Source: Symbiodinium natans (taxonomy: Eukaryota > Sar > Dinophyceae > Suessiales > Symbiodiniaceae). From it: 64,000 nucleotides of DNA. The stretch is taken from NCBI GenBank assembly GCA_905221605.1, contig CAJNDS010002129.1:62001-126000 (forward strand), given 5' to 3'. The translations under genes and the position numbers were made by a program. Below the pieces are notes generated by a model. That model ran no database searches and was not told where the DNA came from. It worked only from the letters and a program-made list of their open reading frames with translations. Shown here one piece after another: positions 51,285 to 61,705 of the stretch; the first letter of the stretch is position 1; every line of letters starts with the position of its first letter.

Positions 51285-52969
51285 AAAGGGTAGGCAAGAT
51301 AGATGGCTTCGACAAAATGAAGGTAGGGTCTCAAAACAGGTGGCGAGGAACCCAAGATGAAACCTGGCTTCATACGGTACCATAGCAACACATGTAGTAT
51401 GTAGCCTGTATTATGTACTATATAGTCTACAATATATAACATGCACTGTACAACGTTGATTGTATACTCGAATATACAAACAACAACCTGGTGTAGCATA
51501 ACAATACGAATAATAGCAATAATGGTCACAATAATATACTCGATACTATCTAATGTTTTACTTTCTTATTCAAGATGTTTTCGCATGCACGGGCAGGCCA
51601 TCATACGGCTTTCAGGATCGGAAATTCTCCCCATGTCCTCTCTTCCTGGCTCTGCAAGTCCTGAGCCCTCAGCATGAACCCCCAACATGCACGCTTTAGG
51701 GTTTAGGGTTTAGGGTTTCCCTACCCATGGGAGTCCGGATGCAAAACGGGTTTCCCTACTTTCAGGTGTTGCCGGCAGTCTCCTCAGTCCGTGCATAAAA
51801 AGGGTTCCCTGAGAATCTCCAAGCCTCCGAGGCTTGCTTTCAAGGGTGGCCGATGAGGTCCCTGGTGACGCACTGGGCTTGGGGTTCAGCATTCGGACCC
51901 TAAACCCTAAACCCTAGACCCTAAACCCTAAACCCTAACCGCATATTGTGGTGGGTATTCGTTTGGCTTTCCGCGGCATGTTTCGGTTGGCTTCCTTCCA
52001 CATCGGTGTTGTGCTGTCTCAGTTTGGCTCTCAAGGAATTTAGGCTCCCACGTTGTGACCGCGGCCTGCCTCTCCACGGTTAGGGTGTTAATGGGTTTTA
52101 TAAGGGGCTGGGAAGGTTTAGGGTTTAGGGTTCAGGGTTCAGGGTTTAGGTTTAGGGTTTGCAACGCGCCAACTACAGGTTCAAATCACTGAGTAGTTCG
52201 TTGGGACGGTGAGAACTGATCGCCACAACCCTTTTGAATCCTAGGTTACTGGGCAACCTAGACATTTTGTCACGGAAAAATGGTTCCCTGCAGCTTCATC
52301 CCAGGGTGTCAAGGTGAACCCTAAACCCTAAAAACCTGTGGCGGGCTTTGTGAGCCTTTTGAGGCTAGGTTCTCTTGTCACCACTACCGCGCAAAATCAA
52401 GCGTAACAGATCCCTTTGAAGGTGGAGCTCCAACAGAGTGTGTGTGTGTGTGGTACCTTTCGTCATTCGGGCTGTGGGGTTTCAGCTGGGTATCGAGCGC
52501 ACAAGTCTGATCACAAAGGGGCACCCATTGTGTTGAGAGGGTACTCGGCAGCCAGGAAGTTTAAGTTAAGGCTTTGGGCCTGGGCAGGTCATCAGTCTGA
52601 AACGAGTGCTACGTGTTGCAGAGACTTGGATGATCTAAGGGCCCCCACGGCTCACCTCACTTATCTGATAAGAGAGCATGTTACGGTTAATATGAGATGA
52701 CAACATAGAGCGTCAAATACATAGCATAGAGCATAAAACAGACAACTCATAGCATAAACCAATTATTTTACTTCGACGAACATTGCACCACAGAATGCTG
52801 CATATGGCACCTCGCATGTCATCTGTGTTATGTTCAGATGACAAGTCATATTGCACATAAGATTGGACATTATACATTGGATAGATAAAAAAAAACAAAT
52901 ACACATAAAATATGCTGTTTGTTCCCCACCCTCGGTGTGGGGTTGTTAGAATTTAAACTCAACTCTTCT
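51285..52969. other. Weak coding only; mostly no gene recognised
   Basis: Telomere-like tracts at 51694-51717, 51897-51938 and 52118-52160, and (GT)n at 52439-52451. 51590-51675 (HGQAIIRLSGSEILPMSSLP) and 52500-52570 (KSDHKGAPIVLRGYSAARKF) are weak + strand exon candidates. 52690-52915 is AT-rich and featureless. Confidence 0.3.
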
Positions 52970-55130
52970 CCTGCCCAACCCCAGGGTGCCCAACCCCAGA
53001 GTGTCCCTGGAGTGGCCAACCCCAAGACAGTTCCCTGGAGTGGCCAACCCCAGAGTGTCCCTAGAGTGCCCAACCCCAAAGTGTCAGTGGAGTGCCCAAC
53101 CCAGAGTGTCCCTGGAGTGCCCAACCCCAGAGTGTCCCTGGAGTGCCCAACCCAAGAGCGTCCCTAGAGTGCCCAACCCCAAAGTGTCCCTAGAGCGCCC
53201 AACCCCAAAGTGTCCCTGGAGTGCCCAACCCAAGAGCGTCCCTGGAGTGCCCAACCCCAAAGTGTCCCTAGAGCGCCCAGCCCCCAAAGTGTCCCTGGAG
53301 CGCCCAACCCAAGAGCGTCCCTGGAGTGCCCAACCCCAAAGTGTCCCTAGAGCGCCCAACCCCAAAGTGTCCCTGGAGTGCCCAACCCAAGAGCGTCCCT
53401 GGAGTGCCCAACCCCAAAGTGTCCCTAGAGCGCCCAACCCCAAAGTGTCCCTGGAGTGCCCAACCCAAGAGCGTCTGGAGTGCCCAACCCCAAAGTGTCC
53501 CTAGAGCGCCCAACCAAAGTGTCCTGAGTGCCCAATCCCTAGTGCCCAAAAGTGTCCCTAGAGCGCCCAACCCCAGAGTGTCCCTGGAGTGCCCAACCCA
53601 AGAGCGTCCCTGGAGTGCCCAACCCCAAAGTGTCCCTAGAGCGCCCAACCCCAAAGTGTCCCTGGAGTGCCCAACCCAAGAGCGTCCCTGGAGTGCCCAA
53701 CCCCAAAGTGTCCCTAGAGCGCCCAACCCCAAAGTGTCCCTGGAGTGCCCAACCCAAGAGCGTCCCTGGAGTGCCCAACCCCAAAGTGTCCCTAGAGCGC
53801 CCAGCCCCCAAAGTGTCCCTGGAGCGCCCAACCCAAGAGCGTCCCTGGAGTGCCCAACCCCAAAGTGTCCCTAGAGCGCCCAACCCCAAAGTGTCCCTGG
53901 AGTGCCCAACCCAAGAGCGTCCCTGGAGTGCCCAACCCCAAAGTGTCCCTAGAGCGCCCAGCCCCCAAAGTGTCCCTGGAGCGCCCAACCCAAGAGCGTC
54001 CCTGGAGTGCCCAACCCCAAAGTGTCCCTAGAGCGCCCAACCCAAAAGTGTCAACCCAAGAGCGTCCCTGGAGTGCCCAACCCCAAAGTGTCCCTAGAGC
54101 GCCCAACCCCAAAGTGTCTCTGGAGTGGAGTGCCCAACCCCGTCCTGGGTGCAAAACCCCAAAGTAGTCCCTAGAGCGCCAGCCAACGTGCCTGGAGCGC
54201 CCACCCAAGAGCGGTCCCTGTGCCCAACCAAAGGTCCCTAGACTCCAACCCAAGCGCCCTGCCCAACCCAAGAGCGTCCCTGGAGTGCCCAACCCCAAAG
54301 TGTCCCTAGAGCGCCCAGCCCCCAAAGTGTCCCTGGAGCGCCCAACCCAAGAGCGTCCCTGGAGTGCCCAACCCCAAAGTGTCCCTAGAGCGCCCAACCC
54401 CAAAGTGTCCCTGGAGTGCCCAACCCAAGAGCGTCCCTGGAGTGCCCAACCCCAAAGTGTCCCTAGAGCGCCCAACCCCAAAGTGTCCCTGGAGTGCCCA
54501 ACCCAAGAGCGTCCCTGGAGTGCCCAACCCCAAAGTGTCCCTAGAGCGCCCAACCCCAAAGTGTCCTGGAGTGCCCAACCCAAGAGCGTCCCTGGAGTGC
54601 CCAACCCCAAAGTGTCCCTAGAGCGCCCAACCCCAAAGTGTCTCTGGAGTGCCCAACCCAAGAGCGTCCCTGGAGTGCCCAACCCCAAAGTGTCCCTAGA
54701 GCGCCCAGCCCCCAAAGTGTCCCTGGAGCGCCCAACCCAAGAGCGTCCCTGGAGTGCCCAACCCCAAAGTGTCCCTAGAGCGCCCAGCCCCCAAAGTGTC
54801 CCTGGAGCGCCCAACCCAAGAGCGTCCCTGGAGTGCCCAACCCCAAAGTGTCCCTAGAGCGCCCAGCCCCCAAAGTGTCCCTGGAGCGCCCAACCCAAGA
54901 GCGTCCCTGGAGTGCCCAACCCCAAAGTGTCCCTAGAGCGCCCAACCCCAAAGCGTCCCTGGAGTGCCCAACCCAAGAGCGTCCCTGGAGTGCCCAACCC
55001 CAAAGTGTCCCTAGAGCGCCCAACCCCAAAGTGTCCCTGGAGTGCCCAACCCAAGAGCGTCCCTGGAGTGCCCAACCCCAAAGTGTCCCTGGAGTACCCA
55101 ACCCCAGAGTGTCCCTGGCGCCCAACCGCA
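52970..55130. repeat. 26-bp minisatellite with 78/79-bp higher-order units
   Basis: Roughly 80 copies of a 26-bp unit (gtgcccaaccccaaagtgtc plus cctaga). Three subtypes alternate as a 78-bp higher-order repeat: gtgccc...cctaga, gcgccc...cctgga, gtgccc aacccaagagcg...cctgga; a 27-bp AGCCCCC variant gives 79 bp. Edges and 54130-54250 are degenerate. Both strands are open in several frames only because 78 is divisible by three, so these are not genes. Confidence 0.95.
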
Positions 55131-55710
55131 GAGTATCTCCACCCAGAGAGGATGTATGCATGTCTGTATGTGTATATATATATATATATGTACTATGTAT
55201 CATGGCGTATGTTACACGTTATGCGTTATTTATGGCTGCTGTCCTGCTCCTCGCGTCACAGGGGATCCTCTTGTCATTATTTTGGAACTACACAGATGAC
55301 CAGCCTTGTTGATGCCGCATGGAGGAGCAAGCTGGCAGATGACATATAAACCCAGGAGTGAGTACTCAACTGACGATACGTATTCTGAGCCGCCGAGAGC
55401 GCAGGAAACCCTAGCCCGAGGCCGGGGGTCAGTGAGAAACTCGGGATGTGGTCTAAACCCCTCCCCTCCCCCGCCCCCCTCCACCATAGCCCACACTATG
55501 CAGCGTGACGCAAATTTCACCGTCTAAGTTCGCATATCCATGTGCGCAAGACTGAAAGACTTACCCCGAGCCATCGGATTTGGGGGTCATCTTGGCAGAT
55601 TTCACTGCAAGATTTCAAAGCATGGAGAGGTTCTGAGAGCCCTCTGATTCTGCAAGCAGAAGTCTCTCCCAACCATGCGCCCGAACCCGAAAACCCTAAG
55701 CCTAAACCAG

Positions 55711-55830
55711 AAGAAACATGAGGAGGAGCAGCCATCGGAGTCGATCGCTGCACCTGTTCCTGAGCAGCTCAACCGAGCCCAGCAGCTGCACTTGGTGGAA
55801 GAGAAGCACTATGAGATGTTCAAGTGTTCT
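55711..55830 (+). CDS. Candidate internal exon
   Basis: Acceptor taaaccag; frame KKHEEEQPSESIAAPVPEQL, NRAQQLHLVEEKHYEMFKC. Helical, charged. It ends at the left flank of a family E-like insertion, and an exon-like block continues at 55941. Confidence 0.6.
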
Positions 55831-55835
55831 GGTTT

Positions 55836-55925
55836 GGGATGATACTCACCGTCCTGAATAGTGATTATACTGGGGGTGTACTATATTCCCTCTTAAGGAC
55901 TGTCAGTAGAAGGACATCCCAAGTG
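55836..55925. mobile_element. Family E-like element between two exons
   Basis: Starts gggatgatactcaccgtcct, ends aaggacatccc in inverted relation. Flanks repeat AAGTG(T/C)TCTGGTTT-like 14-mers (AAGTGTTCTGGTTT and AAGTGTCCTGGTTT), which look like a target duplication. Confidence 0.5.
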
Positions 55926-55940
55926 TCCTGGTTTACAAAG

Positions 55941-56035
55941 GATCTAGCCTTGGGCAAAAAGTTTGGGGTCGTTGGGGCTCCTGAGGTCCTTAGGTGGAGT
56001 GTCCGTGGCACGAACTCACTGGAAGGCCTACGAAG
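55941..56035 (+). CDS. Candidate internal exon
   Basis: Acceptor gtttacaaag and donor GTTATC. Frame DLALGKKFGVVGAPEVLRWS then VRGTNSLEGLR. Likely continues the 55711 exon, though exact phase joining is unresolved. Unidentified. Confidence 0.55.
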
Positions 56036-56304
56036 GTTATCCTCAACCCTAAGCCCTAAGCCCTAAACCCTAAACCCTAAACCCTAAACCCAATTAATTG
56101 AGAGCCGGCATGGAGCTTCCTGGCCGAGCCGTTAGGCTCTACCCGCGACTGGAAACCTGCACGTTAAAGACTCAGCCAAACGCCCCAAGAAGCTTGCAGC
56201 CACTGTGTGAAAGTCTCCGTAACAGTGTAATGCTATAAGAATGCTGCAATAGATTCACATATGTAATGGTACATTACGGTTACTCTATGAACATAACCAT
56301 AGAC

Positions 56305-56345
56305 GAATATATATATATATATATATACATATGTATGCATTTAAT
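56305..56345. repeat. (TA)n microsatellite
   Basis: Ten TA units followed by CATATGTATGCA. Confidence 0.85.
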
Positions 56346-56516
56346 GGTACAAGCTCCCCGAGTCTTGCATCTCCTGTTCCAGGTCACCTTTCGTGAGTCA
56401 ACTGAGGCTGGCCTCTTTGCTGTTTGCTGTCCTTTGTGTCGGGGAAGACAAGCAGCTAGGGGCTCAACCAACGAGGCTCCCGAATGCCGTGACATGAAGC
56501 ATGAATAAGGCCAGAG

Positions 56517-56645
56517 AACTTGCAACGTCGCAAAGTGGTTCCATCACTCTATCAATGGGTTCACCCTCAACCGCAGGCCCCAGACCTCCTGCGCAGCCTA
56601 CTACATATCCTTGACCCCCAATCTACAAAGCCACTCTACAAGCCG
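56517..56645 (+). CDS. Candidate internal exon
   Basis: Acceptor ggccagag and canonical donor GTGAGC; exactly 43 codons, NLQRRKVVPSLYQWVHPQPQ, APDLLRSLLHILDPQSTKPL, YKP. Phase 0. Well-formed; unidentified. Confidence 0.68.
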
Positions 56646-56944
56646 GTGAGCATTTACTTGGATGGAACGGAAAGCCCGAAACCAAAGCAGAATCCCCAAT
56701 CCCCCCCCCCCCCGCCCGGCTCGCAAGCTCCGAGCTGGAACCCAAGCCCCCTCAACCCCTAAACCCTAAACCCCAAAACCCTAAACCTTGCTGCCGAACA
56801 GAATCCTTGAATACCTTAGCGAGTGCGCGAGTCGAAACCTTGGTACCTAAACCCTAAACCGAACCACTCAGCTGTGCGGGTACCTAAACAGGAAACCCTC
56901 CCCAAAACCCTGAGCTTTTTCAGCTCAGCCCTCTCGCGCTGCAG

Positions 56945-57004
56945 GGTCCCAACTCGCCATCAAGCACGCGACACGCCGGCACATGCGCAAAGCAGCTTTT
57001 CAGG
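56945..57004 (+). CDS. Candidate internal exon, basic
   Basis: Acceptor cgctgcag and donor GTAATT; phase 2 frame SQLAIKHATRRHMRKAAFQ. Confidence 0.58.
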
Positions 57005-57192
57005 GTAATTTCAAGGAGAGCTCAAAAACTCATTCGTGTGAAAAATATTGAAAAACTCGAATAACTAATCGTATAATGCTATAATTAGGGCCTTGTAGGG
57101 TTCAGGATTTTGTGGTTTGGGATCCTCTTGCTCGGCTCTGGTCCCGTCTCGTCTAGAGGCTGGTCGCTGCATCATCATGGTACCACGGGTGC

Positions 57193-57279
57193 AGGGTTTA
57201 GGGTTTAGGGTTAAGGGTTTAGGGTCGGTTTAGGGTTTAGGGTTTAGGGTTTAGGGTTTAGGGTTTAGGGTTTAGGGCT
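57193..57279 (+). repeat. Telomere-like tract (TTTAGGG)n
   Basis: About eleven units in two runs. Confidence 0.92.
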
Positions 57280-57570
57280 TAATTCCCAAGCGCATACCAT
57301 CTGGCCGCAAAAGCCCCTTCGAAGCGTCAAGTTCAAAAGAAACTACCACCGTTGTTTTTTGCTTCGAGATGCCCTGACAGCTTGATGGCCTGACTGGGAC
57401 TTGACGCGCAGACGCAGGCAGTTCGACATCGAAGCCCAGAATTCCTTAAACCCTAGATTTAAACCCTAAACCCTAAAGAAAACCCTACCCCCCCCCCCTG
57501 GGCGTATCTCAGGACTGGGGCGCTCTCACCTGCTCGGCGAGTGCTTGCAACCTGACAGCGGAGTTTTTAG

Positions 57571-57618
57571 GGCTTCGGGCTCGGGTGCCTCGAGATGTGA
57601 ACATCGCGGATGACCAGG
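57571..57618 (+). CDS. Candidate internal exon ending at a telomeric donor
   Basis: Acceptor gagtttttag; LRARVPRDVNIADDQ; donor G|GTTTAGGG. Confidence 0.5.
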
Positions 57619-57681
57619 GTTTAGGGTTTCGGGTTTCCTTTTTTGTTGGGGGGGGTCGGCTTTCTGACAATTCCCTAAGCT

Positions 57682-57790
57682 TGGGATGTTCCCCCTTGTA
57701 CTAACAGTCCTCAACAGGGATTATAATGGGGCTTAATAGGGGGTACTATAATCCCTATTAAGGACTGTTAGTATAAGGGGGAACATTCCA
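57682..57790. mobile_element. Family E inverted-repeat element (best copy)
   Basis: Left tgggatgttcccccttgtac, aacagtcctcaacagggat, tataat; right attataatccc-type half, attaaggactgttagtataa, gggggaacattcca. About 45 bp of near-perfect inverted repeat around a short core. Confidence 0.8.
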
Positions 57791-57812
57791 ACCCTAAGCC
57801 CTAAGCCAAGAG

Positions 57813-57879
57813 AAAAATGAACTCGAGGGTCCGGCAGCTCCTTCGAAGCCTTTGCTGAGATTGAGGCATGCGATTAAGA
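57813..57879 (+). CDS. Candidate internal exon
   Basis: Acceptor gccaagag; phase 0 frame KNELEGPAAPSKPLLRLRHA then IK. Follows the family E element by about 20 bases; donor unclear. Confidence 0.45.
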
Positions 57880-58011
57880 GCCAGAAAATACATCTTATAT
57901 TAGAATCATAAGAAATAATAAAGAAGATTAGATACCAACAAGTTCTAAATCACAATAATAAAGTATTGCAAATCGTATAAGCAAGTTATGATGCTATGCG
58001 ATTCCCATGAG

Positions 58012-58085
58012 GCACCGCCACTTGTGGAAGTTCGCGGGGACAAGTCGGCCAAAGACACCGAAGCTTCGGCAAAGATCGAGAGGAG
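58012..58085 (+). CDS. Candidate internal exon ending at a telomeric donor
   Basis: Acceptor cccatgag; 24 codons APPLVEVRGDKSAKDTEASA then KIER plus two bases; donor GTTTAGGATTTAG. Clear GC3 and Lys/Glu pattern. Confidence 0.66.
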
Positions 58086-58390
58086 GTTTAGGATTTAGCC
58101 TCGTGACCCTTGATTTGGGCTAGGAACTTGCAGGATCGCACGCGCCCGTAGCATAAGCCAGCAGCCATCGCAACCCTAAACTCTAAACCCTAAACCCTAC
58201 TTCCTAAAGTCCGAGTGAACCCTAAACGAGTTCTGCCAACATCTGCGAGCCCCCAATTCCTGCACCCTGTACAAGGCAGGGACGAACCCTTTGGCCAGGC
58301 TCGCGTTCCAACTCCCCGGAAACGAAATCTGCAGCTCCACAGCGCCCCACACGGATATAGTAGAATGGTGTAATAACATGAAAATAATGT

Positions 58391-58442
58391 GGGTAGTTCT
58401 GAAGTTCTCTAACTTAGGGACCCTAAGAAAAGAGAACTACCC
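58391..58442. mobile_element. Short family F element
   Basis: gggtagttct ... gttctctaacttagggaccc ... agagaactaccc: a 52-bp internally shortened copy. Confidence 0.6.
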
Positions 58443-58706
58443 ATATGCCACAATCGTATATTGGTACAATGCTGCAAGCTCAGGAGAAATCCAGCCGCGA
58501 CGGCGGCCGTCCCTGGCCCTGCTTTAAGGCTTTTAGGGATCGAAGCCCTGCTTGGGACGGGTCCAACGGCCTCACCGTGACTTTAGCATGAGGCTGTCTG
58601 GGATCGATGAGGGCTGGCCGCGAGATCTCACCTCCTGATTCAGGGAGTTCCCCCTGAACCCTAAACCCTAAACCCTAATTAAACCATCTAAACCCTAAGT
58701 CCCGAG

Positions 58707-58751
58707 ATGCACTTGACGAACCTCGACCTCGCCTGCCTCGCGCCAGTGTGA
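58707..58751 (+). CDS. Possible exon
   Basis: Follows cccgag; MHLTNLDLACLAPV then TGA; GTGTGA could be a donor two codons earlier. Confidence 0.4.
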   Translation: MHLTNLDLACLAPV

Positions 58752-59551
58752 GAGTCAAGGCCCTAAACCCCCCCCCTAGGCAGGTGGCAAAAGCAAAAAC
58801 TAAAAGCCTACGCCCTGTTGCCGAGGTGAAGGGGTGGGGTACCCCCACATCCCAAACCTCCTAATGTTTCTGTTCTTAGGGCTTAGGGTTTAGGGTTTAA
58901 AAAGAAGGGGTTTAGGGTTTAGGGATGTTTAGGGTTTAGGTGTAGTCCTGAGTCCTGTGGGGGGCAGGGAGAGAAAAGGAAGTGAAGGGGGAGAGGGGGG
59001 GGGTCCGCAGCTAAGGCAAGTCCGTGAACGCTGCCCTCCTCTGGCGCGAAGGAGAGGATGAACTGATGGAACCCTGGGACATAAAACAGGTCATGGGTGC
59101 CCCGACCCGCAGTAAGGGGAAGGGGAGGGGGGCAGGATTGGGTGGGGGCGGGGCGGGCGGGGGGGGGGGCTGTAGAGTTATGATTCATATGATTCGCATA
59201 AGTAGCATAAGTTATAAAAACAGAGTTATGTATATATATATGCACATATATGTATGTGTATATATATATATAGATGTATATCTGTATATCGCGCAATGAG
59301 TATAATTAAAATAATTAATCTGGTTCGCATAATTAGAATAATTCATTTACCGCGTATGATTGAGTATGTATGCCTCTGAGTCCAGGATACGTAGAGATGA
59401 TTTGCTTATGCACTGGCTCGGCCCGAGATCTTTGCTTCCGGCATTCCAGGGTTTAGGGTTTTAATCAAAAAGCAGGGTTTTGAGGGGCTGGCTTTGTCCA
59501 ATCCCGGGGTCCCCAGTTTGAAATGCGGGAGTCGAAATTGCACCCCTAAAG

Positions 59552-59579
59552 CCGACACCAAGAAGTCCGGCCTCAAAAG
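59552..59579 (+). CDS. Possible micro-exon
   Basis: Telomere-derived acceptor cccctaaag; ADTKKSGLK; donor GTTTCA. Confidence 0.35.
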
Positions 59580-59971
59580 GTTTCAAGGTTTCTTATGCAG
59601 GTCGAAGCATTCGACCTGAAATGACTGTCCCTGGTGCTGGCGCTGATATAAGGGCCACTCATTGCAAGACTGACCCAACAGGCCGCATGGATTCGGCGTC
59701 TTGCGCTCCAAACCTCGAATCCCCAACTCAACAATCACCTCGAGCCCCATGCGCATCTGAAGAAGCACGGGCTTCAAAAGAGAAGCGAGAGAGAAAGGGA
59801 TGGAAGGGAAGAAGAACAGAGAAGACAAGAAGAAATAGAGCGAGGGGGATACCAATGGACCACCAAAACTCAAAACACCAAAACCAGTAAGCCCGAAACC
59901 AACAAAAAGCCTAAGCCCTAACACTGTGTGTCCCTAAGTCCTCGACATCCAAAACCCTAAGCCTGCCCAAG

Positions 59972-60033
59972 GTTTTGACCCCAACAACATGGAGAAGCAC
60001 AAGATGACAACAGATCAGGCCAGTGGCCTCGAG
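59972..60033 (+). CDS. Candidate internal exon
   Basis: Acceptor ctgcccaag and donor GTTTCG; phase 2 frame FDPNNMEKHKMTTDQASGLE, 20 codons. Confidence 0.62.
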
Positions 60034-60057
60034 GTTTCGGATGGCTTCGCTTCGCCA

Positions 60058-60163
60058 TTAGGGCTTAGGGCTTAGGGCTTAGGGCTTAGGGCTTAGGGCT
60101 TAGGGCTTAGGGCTTAGGGCTTAGGGCTTAGGGCTTAGGGCTTAGGGCTTAGGGCTTAGGGTT
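60058..60163 (+). repeat. Variant telomeric array (TTAGGGC)n
   Basis: Fourteen or more consecutive exact TTAGGGC units, then a single TTTGGG. A homogenised C-for-T variant of TTTAGGG. Confidence 0.95.
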
Positions 60164-61058
60164 TGGGATGGCTGAATTACACAGGCAGGGGCGAAAGCCC
60201 GCAGGGGCTGTAATCGCAGGCAAGCATGTGTCACTTCTCTCAATCATGGCCTCTTTGCGGCAAGATGGACAAACCCCCACCCCATTATCACAGAGACCCT
60301 TCGTACCCGTCCCAGACTGATGTGAAGAGGGATTCTTTTTAATTTAGGGGTTAGGGTTTAGGGTTTAGCTGAAAAGCGTCAGCGAATGCAGGTCAGATTC
60401 CAAGGGCGGCCTCAACCAACAACCAATAGGGGAGGAGAAGATTCAATATGATTCCTGGTAGCCCTGGTAGAGGCCTTTGGGCCGTTGGTTCGTTCATGGA
60501 AGTCAGTCCTAGAAACCCGACTTGCCCTGGACAGGTCCATGCCATGCCGAGGGTAACAACCAAGAGTGGGAGCACACACCCCTAGATGCGGACACCCACA
60601 CCCCATGACTCGGCACCCAGGTCGGACAGGGCGAGGCCATTTCCACCAATGCACGCGCGCGAGCCCGGGCCAGCATGAGCTCCTCGCCACGTGTTCGTGT
60701 TGCAGGGGATTGGGCTCCCAGCCTGTATGCAGGAAGTGATTCGGTACCTCTCACTCTCAAGATGCTCGGAGGCGAATAGTTGAACGAGCTTGGTACTTGC
60801 AGCAGTGTTTTCTACCAACATGGAGCCTCACTCTGCAGGCAAGCTGATCTCACTGCGCGCACGCACAACTCCACCTCGAACGACGGAATCATGTCAACGC
60901 ACGAAACAAGACACGCACAAGATACAGGGGCAGGCTGCGTGACCGATTCATCCTGCTCGAGAGCTGTGATTGTTTGGTGGGATCCGTCTTCAGCGCAAGG
61001 GCTGCAGTAGAAGACAAGTCGTGTGCCAGACGCGCTGGCAAGTTCCAGGATAGAGACG
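60164..61058. other. No gene confidently recognised
   Basis: 60190-60290 is open (GAKARRGCNRRQACVTSLNH) but has unclear borders. Overlapping frames at 60393-60821 occur on the - strand and 60780-61010 on the +, without decisive codon bias. Confidence 0.35.
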
Positions 61059-61182
61059 TACCCAGACCCCTGGGAGGATCCAAAAAATAGAACCCCCAAA
61101 TAGTACCATATACTACTATTGGGCCATTCTTAGGAACCCTCAAGGGGATCTAATTTTTGGATCCTCCCAGGGGTCTGGGTAG
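61059..61182. mobile_element. Fold-back element, family G
   Basis: A near-perfect terminal inverted repeat of about 30 bp: tacccagacccctgggagga plus tccaaaaaat, mirrored by atttttggatcctcccaggg plus gtctgggtag. The core includes atatactactat. MITE-like; one copy seen. Confidence 0.8.
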
Positions 61183-61302
61183 AGAAGACAGCGTTGACCT
61201 CATGAGGGCTAGGTGCGGACGACCTGTGTTTCCCCCTTACAACTGGGCCCTGACCTCTCTTGACCCCTCCACCACATGAACCCCGAACCACCAACCCTGT
61301 TA

Positions 61303-61445
61303 GGGTTTAGGGTTTATAGGGTTTTAAGGGTTTATAGGGTTTACAGGGCTTATAGGAATTATAGGAATTATCGGAATTACAGGAATTATAGGGTTTATAG
61401 GGTTTATAGGGTTTATAGGGTTTATAGGGTTTATAGGGTTTAGGG
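61303..61445 (+). repeat. Variant telomeric array (TTTATAGGG)n
   Basis: Nine-base TTTATAGGG units and AATTATAGG/AATTACAGG variants, bounded by ordinary TTTAGGG. Confidence 0.92.
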
Positions 61446-61648
61446 TTAAAGAACCCGGGAGGAAGCCCCAGGTCGCCAACAGCTCAACGTCATTTTTTCC
61501 TGGACCCTGGAATCCGGCGCCCCCGACCTTTATGGTCAAATAGGACCCTAAACCCTAAACCCTAAACCCTAAACCCTAAACCGTTAGAATTCATTGAATC
61601 AGGGACTCGTAAATCAACTAGCTATGTTTTTTGCTATTTCTCGGCAAG

Positions 61649-61705
61649 TTTGCGGGGATCGATGTCGGAGCTCAGGGAGTCCAGGGCTGGGCCGCGGCTG
61701 ACGAG
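61649..61705 (+). CDS. Candidate internal exon
   Basis: Acceptor tctcggcaag; frame FAGIDVGAQGVQGWAAADE; GC donor GCCCTAAAACCC that begins a CCCTAAA-type tract. Confidence 0.55.

Noticed and set aside
52970-55130. CRISPR-like array or protein-coding repeats (long ORFs on both strands)
   Set aside because: No unique spacers; the 26-bp units are contiguous, and the ORFs exist in several frames on both strands because the higher-order unit is a multiple of three.
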